DNA of 64,000 nucleotides from Nemophila menziesii (Eukaryota; Streptophyta; Magnoliopsida; Boraginales; Hydrophyllaceae): positions 77,466,224-77,530,223 of the forward strand of contig JARWIR010000002.1 in the NCBI GenBank assembly GCA_029959085.1. The letters run 5' to 3'. Positions 9,440-20,373 of the stretch are shown piece after piece. Position 1 is the stretch's first letter. Every line of letters begins with the position of its first letter. The notes beneath the pieces were generated by a model. The model worked only from the letters and a program-made list of their open reading frames with translations. It had not been told where the DNA came from and did no database searches. Position numbers and translations under genes: made by a program.

Positions 9440-11677
9440 GGTAGGTGGGTAGTGGCCAGAGATGAATAGTGACAAACTCAACAATTTTTTTTTGTCTTTT
9501 AGTGTTAGTAAGGGTATTTTAGTATTTGGTCATCCTTGAGATCTCTTTAAAGAACTAAGATTCTCAATAGTTCCTATAGGACGAAAATCTAGTCTCCAAG
9601 ACCCTATATGTCATTCACTCATAGTTAAATGTTTGACAAACGTATATTATATGAAACACTAATTGAAATAATACAATTACTCACGAGGTAATTATATGAT
9701 TACAATTAAAACTAAACTAACTAAATAGAAATATAATATTTTATATTCGATATGAATTGAATTTAAGTATTGTTTGGTGATTGTGCCCATGGAATTGAGG
9801 TCGCCTTCGTACTTCTCTGTATGTAGCGTAAAATATATACCCAAAAAGGATCCAACCACTATGTGTAGTTCTCTAAATAGATTTGATAAAAGTATTAGTA
9901 TAATCGTATAAAAATAAGTCTAAGTTGAAAGATAAACGTTTGAAAGATTACTCACCATTCGTCTTCATCAGGATTGTAGCGGGTTTGGAAGAGGTTGGCT
10001 TATATGCAATTTATCATCACTTTCTAACCCCCTCAAATCGCCCATAGTTACGCATTTTGCGATATATGCCTCATAACAAAGTGTTTCACAAACTTTCAAT
10101 ATATTCAAGGTTATTTCATCACAAATTAAACTTTTACGGCCAATTGTGAAATTCTAAGGAACAATATATGATTTTTTTTATTCTAATATGACAAAATATA
10201 TAAACATCAGAAATCAAAATCTCAACAATGCTTTCCAAACCCAAAACATGTGAATCCATGCATTGATCATCCTCTTTTATCATTTCTGCCATTTTCAGTA
10301 CATGCACTAACCAGGGAAAACATAATTATCCACTAGATATGACATGCATCATATTAATATCAAGATTTATACTAAATACTTAACAAACACAAAGCCTAAT
10401 AGATTTGATCTCGTAATATAAAGAAACATTGTTAATTCACGTCCTTATCACAATAGAATTAACACCAACTAAAAAATAGATATACTATCCACTGTGTTAT
10501 GTAAATAGTATAATTTCCAGAAGAAGATGGAGAAGAAAATTTGATGGAGACAAAGTAAAAAAACCACATGAAACGATCCTCAAGGAATAATCAACCCGTA
10601 GATGATCATTAAGTAATTTACAAGACAACAAAATCACGGGAGACAACACATATGACCAAGAAGAAGAAGAAGAAGAAGAAGAAGAAGAAGAAGAAGAAGA
10701 AGAAGAAGAAGAAGAAGAAGAAGAAGAAGAAGGGTCGTTGGGGTTGGGAAGGGTTAATTACACTCTACTCCATTAAGTTTGGTAGTTGGGTAAGTGATGT
10801 CTCCTTATATGTCATGAATTAATCCTAGTTGGAGACATCATTTTTAGTGATTTAGAAGTCATTCTAGTCGATTTCCTTGAGAAATACTACACTTTCCTAT
10901 TTCTAGTCTTGATTTAGTAAATTATTATTTTTAGAGTATATTGGGTTTAATTGTTTATTTAGTGTGAAGTTTTAAAGATAATTATGTAGATTAATTAGAG
11001 TCCAAGTTAAATACTAAGAGATAAGGAAAGAAGATAAGCATGGAAATTGGAGATAAGGAAAGAAAAGCTAAAATATGAAAAAGGAAAAGCTGCCATAAAT
11101 CTGAATTTCACCACCCACGACCACAAATCAGCTTATATATCAAAATCGGTAGAGAATTTGGAGAAACTGTCAAGAGAAAAGTTAAATATCTTTCCGAGAC
11201 GATGAATTTCGACTACTCATACGCGTCAAACGGATAAGAATTGAAACTGTTATGATTAAAACAAAAACGGGCCTGATTTCATATTTTAGTGTTACGAATT
11301 TGAGTTGGGCTAGGAGTCCAACACTTACCTTCTCCTTCAAGAAAACGAATTAGAGCTTCTATACACCTATAAATACACCCTTATATCACTTGTAAATCAT
11401 CCTTGCTCAATTCTAAACCTTATATTAATTCTTAGTCATTGTAGAGAGCAAGATGAAGTCTTTCATTATTTCTTTTAGTTTATTTCCTTCAGGTATGAAC
11501 TAATTTTCCCATAGCTTGGGTTTTGCATCATGTATAATCTATGAATTCTATTTTCTTTCTATCTAAGTTTCTTTGGGAATTATATGTTTAAATCTGATAT
11601 TAGCTTCTTACCTATATATTTGTTTATGTGTTTTGAATTATTGCCTGTTCTAGAACTGATCACTTTAGGCTTTCTTT
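9440..11677. other. Gene-free AT-rich DNA with probable decayed retroelement leader
   Basis: No ORF or domain is supported. 10657-10731 is an (AAG)n run (next entry). 11050-11460 has the look of a retroelement LTR or leader: a CTATAAATACACCC TATA-like sequence near 11370, then TTGTAGAGAGCAAGATG near 11441. It leads into the inverted repeat at 11678. I could not assign a family. Confidence 0.4.
10657..10731 (+). repeat. (AAG)n microsatellite
   Basis: Perfect AAG/GAA trinucleotide run of about 25 units. Confidence 0.97.
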
Positions 11678-13124
11678 ATAGTAGTTAGATGTTCACCTTA
11701 ACTGGGTGTCTAATTATTGAAACACCACATAACGTCGAGTGTCTATATTGGTCTTGACAATATTAGTTCTAGCTAGATAGTCATTAGGATACGTTTTCAC
11801 CACTATCATCATGTTTGGAATTGAATTGCTTAGGGCCTTGGTGGCGCTTGATAACCTAGGTTTAGGCTGCCTCATGATGTGTCTGTAGTCCCCTTAGTCG
11901 CTCTCAAGGTCTAAGGTATGGGAATTTAGAATCCTGACTAAGTATCTAAGAGCTAATTATCTCCCTTATTAACCAGATTTGATAGAAAAAATTAGAAGGA
12001 TTAGTGCATACTAGCAAAACCTAAGCTATACTTCTCATCTCATATTTTTTATCTTTTATTTTATTGTCTTTAATTTTCCTTAATTTAATTAATTATCTCG
12101 AATTTATTCCCTCTTTAGTTTTTGTCTTTTAATTAATTACTTTCTACTCGTTATTCCTGCTCATTCGTATAACATACTAAGTCCCTGAGAACGAATTCGA
12201 CTTATCATTAGAACTTGCATACGTCTTGTAATACTTGCACTACCGTGCTTGTCTAGGGTGAAAGTGCATTGTTTTCTGGTTTATTTTTATCTTATTTTTC
12301 TAACACCCTAGGCGACACCAGTAAGTGAGTGATATGTTGGTCTGCGTTTAGGGTAATGGTATCGCCTAAGGTGTGATAAAAAGATGTATAAAATAAGTGC
12401 AAATAAACACCTTAAGCTGAGCACGGTTCTGCAAGTATACAGATCGTATGCAAGTTTTAATGAATAAGTAGAATTCGTTCCTCAGAGATGGTGTCGCCTA
12501 GGGTGTGATAAAAATAAGATAAATAATAAGTCAGAAAACAACGCACTCTCACCCTAGACAGGCACAGTACTGCAAGTATTACAGGACATATGCAAGTTTT
12601 AATGATAAGAAAGTTCGTTCTCAGGGACTTAGTGTGTTGATCGAATGGGTAGAAATAATGAGTAAGAAGTAATTAATTAAAAGACGGGAAATAAAAAGAG
12701 AATAAATTCGAAATACTAAATTAAACTACGGAAAATAAAGACAGTAAATTAAATATGAATATGAGATGAGAAGTATAGCTTAGGTTTTGCTAGTATGCAC
12801 AAATCCTTCTAATTCTTTCTATCAAATCTAGTTAATAAGGGAGATAATTAGCTCTTAGATATTTAGTCAGGATTCTAAATTCCCATACCTTAGACCTTGA
12901 GAGCGACTAAGGGGGCTACGGACACACCACAAGGCTGGTTCAAATAGGGTTATCCTACGCCACTAGGGCCCTAAGCAATCAATTTCCATACATGGTGATA
13001 GTGATTAAATTATACCCTAATGACTATCTAGTTAGAATGAGTGTTGTCAGGACCAATATGACACTAGACGTTATGTGATGTTTCAATAATTAGACACCCA
13101 GCTAAGGCGATCATCTAACTACTA
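11678..13124. repeat. Large inverted repeat, arms about 640 bp
   Basis: 11678-12319 is the reverse complement of 12490-13124 with scattered mismatches and small gaps. Matching landmarks are GTAGTTAGATG at 11681 with CATCTAACTAC at 13112, and CACCCTAGGCGACAC at 12303 with GTGTCGCCTAGGGTG at 12491. The ~170-bp spacer holds a further partial copy of the right arm's beginning (12359-12489: CGCCTAAGGTGTGATA ... GCAAGTATACAGATCG). The right arm abuts the LINE fragment inside its coding sequence. A similar word order appears at 57995-58110, so this is a repeat family, probably part of a degenerate LTR-type or non-autonomous element. Transcription would give a long hairpin. Confidence 0.85.
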
Positions 13125-14996
13125 TATTCCACATAAGTAATAAAACGTACGGTTTTATAATTCTTTTTCCCCAACCGGCTTGATCCAAGTTATCACTTAT
13201 CTGAATCATCCGGTCGCCAATGTTGTGTGGTTCAACTTCGGGGATCCTAATTTGTAACGCTGGCCCAACCCAAACCTGCTTACAAAAATTACAAGTCAGT
13301 AGAAGATGTGAACAAGTTTCTGTACTCTCTCCGCACCATTGGAGATTTGACTCGTCGCTGCATTTTTTATGGTGAAGATTAAGTTTCATTTGAAGAATAT
13401 CCAAGCATGCTTTCCACGTGAAGTTCCGAACTTTGGATGGGACTTTTGATTTCCAAATTAATGACCACAACCCCAAGTTTCGAATTGCTGCCTGTGTCGA
13501 TGTTTGTGCACTACTTTTCAGGTGTGCATATGTTAGCGTAATGTAACCAGATTTCGATGTGTAAATACCAGATTTTGTGTATGGCCAGGTAAAAGTGTCC
13601 TGTGACGGTCTATCCGTTATTGGTGTCCGATAAATTTCCTCTCTCACCGGTTCTGGTATATTTGAGTCAATCACTTCCCTGTTCCAATCGCTTCTATTGT
13701 CGTGCATGAGTTGGTCAACTGTTGTAATAGTTTCCACCGGTGGTTTGTCCTTTATTCTCCCCGATGTTAACCATTTATCTTCCCAGATTCTAGATGATTC
13801 TCCGTTACCAATCTAAATGATCCCATGCTTAATAAGGAGACCACGTCCTTCGATCAGGCTTGCCCATGACCACGATCGGCTTTTCCGAAGTTTAACCTGC
13901 AAAAAGTCATGATGTGGGAAATAAATGCCTTTGAGTAACCTTGCTATTAAAGACTGTGGAAATTGTAAGATTCTCCAGGCTTGTCGCGCCAGCAAGGCCG
14001 TGTTTGCGCGCTTCAGATCTCGAAAACCCAATCCCCTTATGACTTTTGCTGCTGTCATCTTTTCCCAATCCATCCAGTGTATTTTTAATTTTTTATCTTC
14101 TCAAGTGAGTTCCACCAGAATCGAGCAATAATCGAGGTTAGTTTCCCGCAAAAACCAATCGGAAAAGAAAAGATAGACATAGCGTAAGTGGGATCGCTTG
14201 GAGCACAGCCTTTATCAGTACTTCCCGACCCCCTTCAGATAATAATTTCCCCACCCAGCCTTGAGCTTTATTAAAAATTTTGTCTGCAATCCATTGAAGG
14301 GTATCAATTTTTGATCGCTTGTGACGCGGTGGAATCCCTAGATATTTCCCCAAATCATTCACCTCCGTGACTTGTAATGTATTCGCCACCTGTTGTCGTA
14401 AGTCGGTTGGTGTTTGTTTGCGGATTTTTGAAAGTTCACCCATTGTCCTGAGTATCGACAATATGTGTCAATACACTCCTGGAAATCTTCAATATCCCGT
14501 CCGGTCAATGAAACAAAGAACAGCGCATCATCTACAAAAAGGAGGTGAGAGATAACCGGGCAATTACGTGTGATCTGTATGCCTTTTATGAGTCCTGTGT
14601 CAACTTTGTATTCAATTGGCTTTATCAAAGATTCCGTCAACAAAGAGAAAAAAGGGGCGACAGAGGATCCCCTTGTCTGAGTCCCCGTCCTGGCGTGAAC
14701 CTCGGTTGTCTTTCGCCATTGATATTGATTTGAAATGTCACCGTGGTGATACAGTTCCAAATCCATTGCACCCATTGTCCTGCAAAACCCATTTTTATCC
14801 AGTAGGATTCTTAAAAAGTCCCACCGTACCTGATTATATGCCTTTGACATATCCAATTTAATTGCCGCATAGTGAGCCTTGTTCTTGAGCTTTCGCTTCA
14901 TAAAGAAAGACACCTCTTGTGCAATTACAATATTGTCTTGAATCGTGCGTCCTTTAATAAAAGCCGTTGCCAAGATTTTTGAAATGATCAAGATTA
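13125..14996 (-). pseudogene. LINE (L1-type) ORF2 fragment, copy 2, decayed
   Basis: Paralogue of the fragment at 1-1990. On - it runs from the RT core (IISKILATAFIKGRTIQD near 14980, KLDMSKAYNQVRWDFL near 14850, a LLFVDDALFF catalytic-motif relic near 14540) through GLGFRDLKRANTALLARQAW (14030) to the zf-RVT domain (NLQWCGESTETCSHLLLTC near 13330). It is broken by frameshifts into pieces 14359-14991, 14138-14461, 13813-14073 and 13111-13737. The low-coordinate end is cut off inside a WNIW-like coding stretch by the inverted repeat, whereas copy 1 continues past this point. The high-coordinate end is truncated within the RT, about 180 bp from FB3. Confidence 0.9.
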
Positions 14997-15175
14997 CAAA
15001 AAATTTAGAAAAAAATAAAAAAATAACAAATGAAAAAATAAAATAATATATTTTAGTATTAATTATTGATTCTTCTTTTATATGATATATATTATGTAGA
15101 TATAAATTCCCAAATTCTAAAACCTAATACGCCGTAGGAAAACACAGAGGAGCTCCAAAAGTGAAAAAATCGAAG

Positions 15176-16225
15176 ATGAAGATAAAAAGTTTACCTGAAG
15201 ATATAATCATATCAATACTAGTGAATTTGCAAGTGAAACAGTTGATGCGGTTCAAGTCCGTTTGTAAATCATGGTACTATTTAATCAAAAGCCCTATTTT
15301 TATTAAACTGCATATGAGTAGCACTCCAAATAAGAAGAATGAATGCATCATGATTTATCGTGTGAGGCGAAGTAATTATGTAACAGAATTGTCATTTCAT
15401 TCGTATGAATCGCTTAATGAAATTCCACCTCATGTGGAGTTTCCTCACTTCAAAAACGTTAAGGTTTCATGGGCTTGTAATGGATTATTGTTGCTTTGGG
15501 GCTCATTGGCGGCTGATTATACATGTATCTTAGTCTTATATAATCCAGCAACTAAGGAATCTAAACAGCTCCCTCCAAACCCCTTATGTGAACAGGAATT
15601 ATACGGAACCTCATTTGGATTTGGTTTTGATTCCAAACAAAACGATTACAAGGTTGTTAATATAATCGATGAGGATAAAGCCCAAATCTACAATCTGAGA
15701 AGTGATTCTTGGAGGCAAATGGAGCATGACATGCCAAATATAATTGATGATGATGGTGCAGTACCATTCAATGGAGCATTGCATTGGCCTGCATATAGAA
15801 ATGGAATTTATATAATACTTTCTTTTGATGTGAGCACCGAGGTGTTTCAAGACATAAACCTTCCCGGAAAAATCGCTCATAGTTGTCATCGAACTGGCAA
15901 GACTGTCACACTCTTAAACAATTGTCTTGCTTTGTTTACATTCAAACGTGGGTATAACTCTTCAATGTCAAAGTTTGTGGACGTATGGGTAATGAAGGAG
16001 GGATCTTGGACAAAACAAATCAGCATATGTGGACTTATGACGCGTGATATAATCCTTCCTCGTTTTGTGTGGAAAAATGAAGCCATACTTTTTGACACAC
16101 GTGGGGGTACGGAACTGAAATTGTTGGCCCTCGACACTAATAAAGTGACTAGTACAGGAATATCTAGCTTTTATGGGTCACATAGAGTCATGGTTTATAA
16201 GGAGAGTTTAGTTTCATTTGATTAA
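15176..16225 (+). CDS. FB3: F-box protein with F-box-associated domain
   Basis: Intact single-exon gene of 349 residues. ATG 15176 is the first in-frame AUG; an upstream GTG at 15161 is not a credible plant start. F-box at about residues 4-46 (SLPEDIIISILVNLQVKQLM ... CKSWYYLI), then the associated domain with YNPATKESKQLPP, FGFDSKQNDYKVV, GALHWPAYRNGI, LSFDVSTEVFQDI and WVMKEGSWTKQI. The role by family is an SCF ubiquitin-ligase adaptor; the substrate is unknown. It is the sister of FB1 and shows what FB1 lost. It forms the FB1/FB3 subfamily, marked by a FPHFKNVKVSWACNGLLLLWGS linker different from FB2/4/5/6. Its 3' flank (ATTACAATTTTCTGCTTTAC) matches the FB2/4/5/6 genes, not FB1. Confidence 0.94.
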   Translation: MKIKSLPEDIIISILVNLQVKQLMRFKSVCKSWYYLIKSPIFIKLHMSSTPNKKNECIMIYRVRRSNYVTELSFHSYESLNEIPPHVEFPHFKNVKVSWACNGLLLLWGSLAADYTCILVLYNPATKESKQLPPNPLCEQELYGTSFGFGFDSKQNDYKVVNIIDEDKAQIYNLRSDSWRQMEHDMPNIIDDDGAVPFNGALHWPAYRNGIYIILSFDVSTEVFQDINLPGKIAHSCHRTGKTVTLLNNCLALFTFKRGYNSSMSKFVDVWVMKEGSWTKQISICGLMTRDIILPRFVWKNEAILFDTRGGTELKLLALDTNKVTSTGISSFYGSHRVMVYKESLVSFD

Positions 16226-16817
16226 TTACAATTTTCTGCTTTACTTTAGAGTATAATTTGTTTAGGAAGTTATCTTGATCGCTATTAATTTAGCTATTTG
16301 CTTCTTCTTTGTAATCAACTATCTGAACTGCAGTAGATTTAAGATCCATTGTTATTTGGCTACTAACTTTGCTCTTTTCCTTCTTTTTGCTAACAATTAG
16401 CATCTGCTTGATGACAAAATTGTAAGAACTAGTATGGAGAATTGAAGAGTGCTGTTATACTTTTTGATCATATGCTTTGTCTTTTGTATAGTTTGTTTGT
16501 GAAAATGGGAAACAATTTCACTGTCTTGCTGTAAAAATGCAGTAGGTATATATTGAGTAATTCACTTTCAATAATGTATGCACGTGATTGGTTATTTGGT
16601 TGTCTATAAAGGATACTGCTGACTTAGCATATACAGTAAATACATATCACCCCTTTTTGCTTTACCCATGTATCACCTCCTATGTAAAAATTAATAAATT
16701 AAAGGGTAAAATGTACCAAAACATTACCCCTCAAAGTAAAAATTCTAGCAACAATAAAAGTGAGAAAATCAGGTTAATTAAATCAGTAAGAAATGGACTC
16801 CACCTCTTTTTAATGTG
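16226..16817. other. FB3 3' flank, no gene
   Basis: Begins with the ~60-bp 3' motif shared with FB2, FB4, FB5 and FB6 (TTTCTGCTTTACTTTAGAGT ... GTTTAGGAAGTTATCTTGATC), presumably 3' UTR. The rest is AT-rich with no supported feature. Confidence 0.5.
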
Positions 16818-17276
16818 TTGATATTAATTGTGATGTAACTTTTAATAATAATAAAGCCACTATCTCTTGTGTATCCATGGATCGCTTAGGAAATTTGGTT
16901 AACTGCAATACGTGGGATATAACTACGAATTCACCTCTGGAGGTTGAAGCGCTAGGAGTCCTCAAAACTTGTCTTCTTGCTCAGGATTTGGGTGACAAGA
17001 AAACTATTGTGGAAAGTGACAGTCTACTAGTTATGCAACCTCTTGACTGTAATTTATAGTTTAATAATCCCGCAATTCGTAATATAATTAGCCGTATCTA
17101 GTTTCAGAATCTTGTAGCCCTGTCTTTAGATGGACTAAACGAGATAGTAATAGAGTAGTTGATTGGGTAGCTAAACATAAGCTTGCAGACAATAATTTTA
17201 GCACGTGTTTTACCATGATCCAAAATAAGCTATCTAGTTTAATTAAGGAAGATGTCACACCCTCGACTATAGGTTA
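16818..17276 (+). pseudogene. RNase H (RVT_3-type) fragment of a retroelement
   Basis: The + frame around 16877 reads VDINCDVTFNNNKATISC, MDRLGNLVNC, SPLEVEALGVLKTCLLAQDL and KKTIVESDSLLVMQPL. This is the plant LINE-associated RNase H domain with its conserved Asp, Glu (EAL) and ESDS aspartate. Stops follow (17057 and beyond), but 17140-17200 still resembles the C-terminal VADWVAKH part in another frame. No matching RT lies next to it, so it is an isolated remnant. It ends about 180 bp before FB4. Confidence 0.75.
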
Positions 17277-17455
17277 ACTTTGTAACAACTTTATTTTATT
17301 ATGGAAGTATTTTAAAAAAGAGAAAAAAAAAACCCTCCTTAATCCAAACATAGAGTGTGTGCGTGCGGAGGAGCTCTCAAAAATGGGAAAGTTTGAAGAG
17401 GAATAAGATCCATGCCCAACAAAGAAAAGAAAAGAAGAAAAATAAGATCAGGGAG

Positions 17456-18532
17456 ATGACGATGAAGAGTTTACCTGAAGATATAATCAATCTAATACTA
17501 GTGAAGATGCAAGTGAAGGCATTAATGCGGTTCAGGTGCGTTTGTAAATCGTGGAATCATTTGATCAAAAGCCATAAATTCATTGAAATGCATCAACATT
17601 CCACTCAAAATAAGAAGAATGGATCCATTTTAATTAAGCGTTTGAGTAGCATGGGTAATAGAACAGAATTGTCATTTCATTCATATGAATCGCTAAATGA
17701 AATTCCACCTCGTTTGAAGGTAAGTAACGACAAAGAATTTGAGGTTTCATGGCCATGTAATGGATTGTTGCTTTGTGTTTCAGTCGCTCATGAACGAGTT
17801 TATTCAGATTCTGATCATATAAGTATCTCAATGTTATGTAATCCTGCAACTAGAGAATTTAAACGTCTCCCTCAAACCCCCTTCCATGTAAGTGGACAGA
17901 GACTTAACGGAAGCTCAATTGGATTGGGTTTTGATTCAATACAAAACGATTACAAGGTGGTTACTATCGAATATGAGAATAAAGCCCAAATCTACAACCT
18001 GAGTAGCAATTCTTGGAGACAAATCGAGCATGAGATGCCAAATCTATATCATGAAGGTGCATTACCTTTCAATGGAGCATTGCATTGGCCTGCCAATAGA
18101 AACGGGATTAATATTATCCTTTCTTTTGATGTGAACACTGAGGTTTTTCAAGACACAGACCTTCCTGAAGAAATCGCTCACCGTCATTATAAGAGTGGCA
18201 AGAGTCTCACACTCTTAAACGATTGTCTTGCCATTTTTACAAAGAGTAAGTGGGATGGTAGCTATTTGTTACCAAGGTTTTTGGACATATGGGTACTGAA
18301 AGAGGGATATTGGACGAAACAAATCAGTGTTAGTGGACCTGTGACCAATGATACAATCTTTCCTCGTTTGGTGTGGAACAATGAAGCCGTACTTATTGAA
18401 ACCAAGAGTGGGAAACTAAGATCATGGGCCATCGACACTAATGAAGTGACTGATACAAAAATATCTAGCTGTGATTCTGATTATGCACATGTAGTCATGG
18501 TTTACAAGGAGAGTTTAATGCCTATCCCGTGA
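17456..18532 (+). CDS. FB4: F-box protein with F-box-associated domain
   Basis: Single-exon gene of 358 residues if it starts at ATG 17456 (MTMKSLPEDIINLILVKMQV). F-box at about residues 4-47; the associated domain carries CNPATREFKRLPQTP, LGFDSIQNDYKVV, GALHWPANRNGI, LSFDVNTEVFQDT and WVLKEGYWTKQI. The array-typical start (AAAATGGGAAAG at 17383) is present but out of frame. It opens only an eight-codon ORF ending TAA 17404-17406, so ribosomes must reinitiate or skip to 17456, and the lysine-rich N-tail of FB2/5/6 is lost. The upstream GTG-led extension is not a plant start. Role by family: SCF adaptor, substrate unknown. Confidence 0.9.
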   Translation: MTMKSLPEDIINLILVKMQVKALMRFRCVCKSWNHLIKSHKFIEMHQHSTQNKKNGSILIKRLSSMGNRTELSFHSYESLNEIPPRLKVSNDKEFEVSWPCNGLLLCVSVAHERVYSDSDHISISMLCNPATREFKRLPQTPFHVSGQRLNGSSIGLGFDSIQNDYKVVTIEYENKAQIYNLSSNSWRQIEHEMPNLYHEGALPFNGALHWPANRNGINIILSFDVNTEVFQDTDLPEEIAHRHYKSGKSLTLLNDCLAIFTKSKWDGSYLLPRFLDIWVLKEGYWTKQISVSGPVTNDTIFPRLVWNNEAVLIETKSGKLRSWAIDTNEVTDTKISSCDSDYAHVVMVYKESLMPIP

Positions 18533-19176
18533 GAGAGATGATAATGAGTATCTTCCTTTTAATTATTTACAATTTTCTACTTTACTTAAGTGTATAATAA
18601 GTTTAGGAAGTGATCTTGATCACTGAATATCCTCCTCTATTTGTTTGTTATTTGTCATCGACTATTTAAATTGCAGAATTATTAAGATCTATTTTTATTG
18701 TTACGAAGAACATCTATCTATATATTATTGGCTTTAATTATATCTCGTGAATTAGTCATGTACTTGATTTACCTGTCTTATTGAGTAATTTACTTTTGAT
18801 AATTAAAATGAGTGAGAACACAATCAAACTGTCATAGTATGATTAGATATTATATCATGGAGAAGAAGAGATTGGATATTTTATATTCATGCTCAGTAGT
18901 TTGAGTCTAATTTGCTGGGATACTGAAGCTATATCATCCCAATATAGTTCAGGTTTCATTTCTTCTATTTTATGAAAAGAAATTTTCATTTTTCATGGTT
19001 ATGTCACCATAGATGTACAAAATTTTCAAATCACAACAAAAATAGTGTATTTGATATTTCTAGTGTTATTTTCGATTTTATAGTTCTTATGCATATTTTC
19101 CTTTAGCAATTTTATTCGAAACAGTTACGTAAATAAAAATGAATGCACTATCTTATGTTGTGTTTATTTCATTCAT
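18533..19176. other. FB4 3' flank, no gene
   Basis: Carries the shared 3' motif (TTAATTATTTACAATTTTCT, then GTTTAGGAAGTGATCTTGATC) to about 18760, then AT-rich DNA without supported features. Confidence 0.5.
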
Positions 19177-19667
19177 TTATAGTGTTCCTTGTTTTGGGGT
19201 TGTGCGATTCAAGCTGGTGCGTTTGTTTGGGGTGCGTTAAGTATTGGGCAAAAAGTGGAGTTTGTGAAGAAGTACGTTTACGCCCTTTCGGATTTTGATA
19301 CGGAAGAAGTGATAGAAGTGAGACGTCTTCTTACTAACGATGATAAATTGACGGTTCCGCCCTCGGTTGAATTTGATCCGGTTAAGAAATCGGTTACGCT
19401 TCTTATGCCGGGTTTTAATAAGTCAGGAGATTAAACTTTACCAAGTATGTGTATGATTGTTTATTATTGTTTTTAAAAAAAATTAATGTTGAGATGAAAT
19501 TGAGGAAGTAATGATGAATTATTGATGCAGTTTAGGGGAGGTCTGACTTGTTGGTGGAAGCTGGTGATCAAAGGCGTGTAATTTGTCTTCCTTCTCAAAT
19601 TCAAGGAAAGGTTTTGGGTGCAAAGTTTATAGAGAGAAGACTTTTGTTCTTGTTTCCTTATATTTAA
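19177..19667 (+). pseudogene. Unrecognised two-exon gene remnant
   Basis: After a plausible 3' splice site (TTCATTTATAG at 19166-19180 region) the frame reads CAIQAGAFVWGALSIGQK, YVYALSDFDTEEVIEV, LTVPPSVEFDPVKKSV and LLMPGFNKSGD, then stops at 19432. Past a possible donor (AAGTATGTG near 19444) and an acceptor near 19530 (GCAGTTTAG), a second frame reads [24 protein letters not shown] and GAKFIERR. The residue composition and the motif-like second piece look like real exons of one protein's C-terminus. I do not recognise the family. No upstream exons were found, so it is probably a duplicated or captured fragment. Confidence 0.45.
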
Positions 19668-19670
19668 CAA

Positions 19671-20373
19671 AGATAATATATGGCCAGAGCGAAGAAAGAT
19701 AGAGAGGAGGAGAGAATTAGATATTTGTGTAACATGTAAAGTCAAGTCATGATATAAAAATTTAACAATAGTAAGATAAAGCATTCTTAAGAAACTCGGT
19801 TATAAGCTCGGTTCACGATATCGTACGATTCACGATTTAAAACGTACAATACGACGATTATGATGCACTACCTCATAGAACCCAAAATGTTATGAATTGT
19901 TATAAGCCCAAAATCAGAGAGCTAAAGAGCTCTTTATATAGGTAAAAAGGAGACAAAACTCTTTATACAAATTTCTTGTGGATGAACAATAAACTCAGGA
20001 GGAAATTGTAATTCAAGGCCCCAAATTCAAAAACTTTTAGTTTTAAGTCCTAGTTAGAAAAAATTGTTTTTTAAGTCCTGGTTATAATTAATAGTTGGGA
20101 ACTTTCCCATTTTACCCTCCTTCGTTATGGGTACGGACCATAACGCCTAAATATCACGGGTCTAAACTAACGGGTACGGCCCAATACATTTTTTGCCTTT
20201 TATTTTTTAGTCTTTTGCAATACTTTTGTGTGCTATTCATTTGAGAGTATATGCTAAATAGGGGCTGGCCCCATAATGAAGAAAACCAATAAAGAAACAC
20301 AAACATTTTTCATTTTCATTAACAGGCTGTACCCATAATATACAAAAAATGACCCAGCAACCTAAATACAAAG
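19671..20373. other. Gene-free AT-rich DNA
   Basis: Contains repeated ACGATTCACGAT/ACGATATCGTACG words around 19815-19860 and, from about 20010, what may be the left end of a MULE-like element (see 20010-21500). No gene. Confidence 0.4.

Noticed and set aside
9780..9990. A short exon on - near 9780-9850
   Set aside because: One coding-like stretch only, no splice partners and no recognisable family.
15161..15175. Upstream GTG/TTG starts for several genes (2367, 15161, 17357, 40892, 48442, 54704)
   Set aside because: These are not used as nuclear plant starts here. The first in-frame ATG in the conserved leader context was used instead.
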